Assembly (NCBI GenBank): GCA_965214625.1
Contig: OZ243962.1
Location: 248,001 to 312,000 of the forward strand
Reading direction: 5' to 3'
Source: G965214625 sp965214625
GTDB taxonomy: Bacteria; Pseudomonadota; Gammaproteobacteria; Arenicellales; Poriferihabitantaceae
DNA length: 64,000 bases
The notes beneath the pieces are model-generated. The model did not search any database and had not been told where the DNA came from. It worked only from the letters and a program-made list of their open reading frames with translations. Of the stretch, positions 62,414-64,000 are shown one piece after another. Both the position numbers and the translations under genes were made by a program. Numbering within the stretch: the stretch's first letter is position 1; each line of letters begins with the position of its first letter.

Positions 62414-64000
62414 TCAGTCAGCAAGCACACGCAAGACGGATTCGATGATTTTCTCAATCGTCATGCCGAGAAACCTGAAAACATCACCGGTAGGCGCTGA
62501 CTCTCCAAACGTGTCAATCCCAACTACTCCGCCATTTCGCCCGACGTACTTTCTCCAACTGTCGGTCACCCCCGCTTCCACTGCAACGCGTTTGCCAACC
62601 GATGACGGCAGAACCGCTTCGCGATACGTCTCATCCTGGTCCTCAAACCGATCTGTTGAGGGCATGGAGACCACCCGGATGTCATCTCTTTGCATCTGTT
62701 CCACCGCGGCCATGACCAAAGCCACTTCCGACCCGGTTGCAATGATAATAAGCGACGGATCGCCAGGGGTATCTTTGAGGACATAACCGCCCCGCTTGAT
62801 CATCTCGAGTTGATCAGGGGTACGGTGTTGATGCGGCAGACTTTGCCTTGAAAAGACAAGCGAAAACGGCCGGTCTGAAGATTCAATCGCCTGTTGCCAG
62901 GCGACGGCTGACTCGACGGCATCACAAGGACGCCATATCGACATGCCCGGAATCAACCGCAATGAGGCCAGTTGTTCGACCGGTTGATGCGTCGGACCGT
63001 CTTCACCCAACCCCACTGAATCATGCGTGAAGACAAAAATACTGGGTATTTTCATGAGTGCCGCCATACGCAGGGCGTTTCTGGAATACTCCGAAAACAT
63101 CAGAAACGTTGCTCCATAAGGTTTCAAACCACCATGTAGCGCCATCCCGTTGATCATTGCCGACATGCCGAACTCCCTGACACCATAATAGATATAATTC
63201 CCTGCCGCCTGTTCATGCAGTGCGGCCGTTCCGGACCAGGTGGTCAGATTGGAGCCGGTCAGGTCCGCCGAGCCACCGATAAGTTCAGGAACAAGCGGGG
63301 CAAACAGCTCTATCGCCTTTTGGGATGCTTTACGCGAAGCCATGGTCTCTCCTTGCTGCGCAATGATCCCGATGTGTCGACGTGACAGTACATTCCAACG
63401 ATCGGGCAGTCTGGCAACCATGCGACGCTCAAACTCACCGGCCATTTCCGGAACACAACGCCGGTATTGTTCAAACATTTCCTGCCATGTCGCTTCTGCC
63501 GACTGCCCCTGTTCAGTGGCATCCCAAGCCTGATAGATTTCGTCAGGAATCTCAAAAGCAGGATAATCCCACCCCAGTTGTTGTCTGGCCAGTTCTATTT
63601 CCACATCTCCGAGTGGCGCACCATGGCAGGATTCCGTTCCGCCCTTATTGGGGGCACCATACCCGATAATGGTTTTACAACAAATCAACGTCGGGCGATC
63701 CGGCTCACCCCGCGCTTTCATAATCGCTGCGCAGACCGCCACTGGGTCGTGCCCATCAATATCCGCAATGACCTGCCAGCCATAGGATTCAAAACGCAGG
63801 ACCGTATTATCGGTAAACCACCCCTCCACCTTTCCGTCAATAGAAATCCCGTTATCATCATAAAAGGCGATCAATTTACCCAATTTCAGCGTGCCGGCCA
63901 AGGAACAGGCCTCGTGAGAGATGCCTTCCATCAGACAGCCATCCCCGAGGAAGACATACGTATAATGATCAATAATTGCCATGTCGGGGAGATTGAAAAC
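62414..64000 (-). CDS. tkt: Transketolase, 5' end cut by window edge
   Basis: At least 529 codons, running off the right edge: the frame continues upstream of the first in-window Met as FNLPDMAIIDHYTYVF, matching the middle of the thiamine-diphosphate domain (family FN.PD..I.DHYTY). Visible motifs: GDGCLMEGISHEACSLAG (ThDP site), GYGAPNKGGTESCHGAPLG, FVFTHDSVGLGEDGPTHQP and the catalytic region IATGSEVALVM. Normal length is about 660, so roughly 130 residues are outside. First gene of the tkt-gapA-pgk run. Confidence 0.93.
   Translation of the reverse strand, partial: VFNLPDMAIIDHYTYVFLGDGCLMEGISHEACSLAGTLKLGKLIAFYDDNGISIDGKVEGWFTDNTVLRFESYGWQVIADIDGHDPVAVCAAIMKARGEPDRPTLICCKTIIGYGAPNKGGTESCHGAPLGDVEIELARQQLGWDYPAFEIPDEIYQAWDATEQGQSAEATWQEMFEQYRRCVPEMAGEFERRMVARLPDRWNVLSRRHIGIIAQQGETMASRKASQKAIELFAPLVPELIGGSADLTGSNLTTWSGTAALHEQAAGNYIYYGVREFGMSAMINGMALHGGLKPYGATFLMFSEYSRNALRMAALMKIPSIFVFTHDSVGLGEDGPTHQPVEQLASLRLIPGMSIWRPCDAVESAVAWQQAIESSDRPFSLVFSRQSLPHQHRTPDQLEMIKRGGYVLKDTPGDPSLIIIATGSEVALVMAAVEQMQRDDIRVVSMPSTDRFEDQDETYREAVLPSSVGKRVAVEAGVTDSWRKYVGRNGGVVGIDTFGESAPTGDVFRFLGMTIEKIIESVLRVLAD

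Overview
The window looks like a gammaproteobacterial chromosome: NhaB antiporter, ArnT/ArnC-like glycosyltransferases with a LpxB-N-domain partner, IbpA-type Hsp20, a LIV-type ABC transporter, MttB, and a pgk-gapA-tkt block. G+C is moderate, and many genes are interrupted by decayed genes and insertion-sequence debris. That mix resembles a host-associated bacterium with a partly eroding genome. Bacterial sterol methyltransferases like the one here have been reported from sponge-associated metagenomes, so a marine invertebrate symbiont is a reasonable guess, but the host is inference only.

The most unusual content is sterol biosynthesis, in two places. At 1-9.5 kb: a minus-strand fusion of a GPP34 (GOLPH3-like) domain to a cytochrome P450 (cut by the left edge), a dead insertion sequence, then a plus-strand operon. 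The operon holds sdmB (3-beta-hydroxysteroid dehydrogenase type), sdmA (Rieske C-4 demethylase type), frame-broken relics of a sterol C-14 reductase and of CYP51, and a single 1124-residue ORF joining a squalene-epoxidase-like flavin monooxygenase to an oxidosqualene cyclase. At 54.3-59.0 kb: an intact ERG6-type sterol C-24 methyltransferase plus a broken desaturase-like gene, set in a field of direct repeats, MITE-like elements, recombinase and transposase scraps and a split HipBA toxin-antitoxin operon. Together these imply a bacterium that makes (or made) 4-demethylated, side-chain-alkylated sterols, with the C-14 demethylation steps lost at this locus.

From 10 to 23 kb: an isopropylmalate/citramalate-synthase family enzyme, a nitrilase, a non-pyrrolysine MttB homologue, a Rieske protein with a large unknown domain, a secreted one-heme protein, and the ATP-grasp / alpha-E / transglutaminase triad. 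From 23 to 41 kb: MATE and EamA exporters, a zinc alcohol dehydrogenase, the complete livKGFHM transporter, a relic TbpB-like lipoprotein, then acetylpolyamine amidohydrolase, BKACE and a class III aminotransferase (amine/amino-acid catabolism), carbonic anhydrase, a 2-oxoglutarate oxygenase and an SDR. From 40.6 to 54.3 kb: NhaB, the lipid-A-type glycosyltransferase trio, Hsp20, a GSAM-like aminotransferase, class I aldolase, an RDD protein, an MFS transporter, an outer-membrane barrel and CbtBA. From 59 to 64 kb: a TerC protein and pgk, gapA, tkt on the minus strand, the last cut by the right edge.

No rRNA, tRNA or CRISPR array was recognised.
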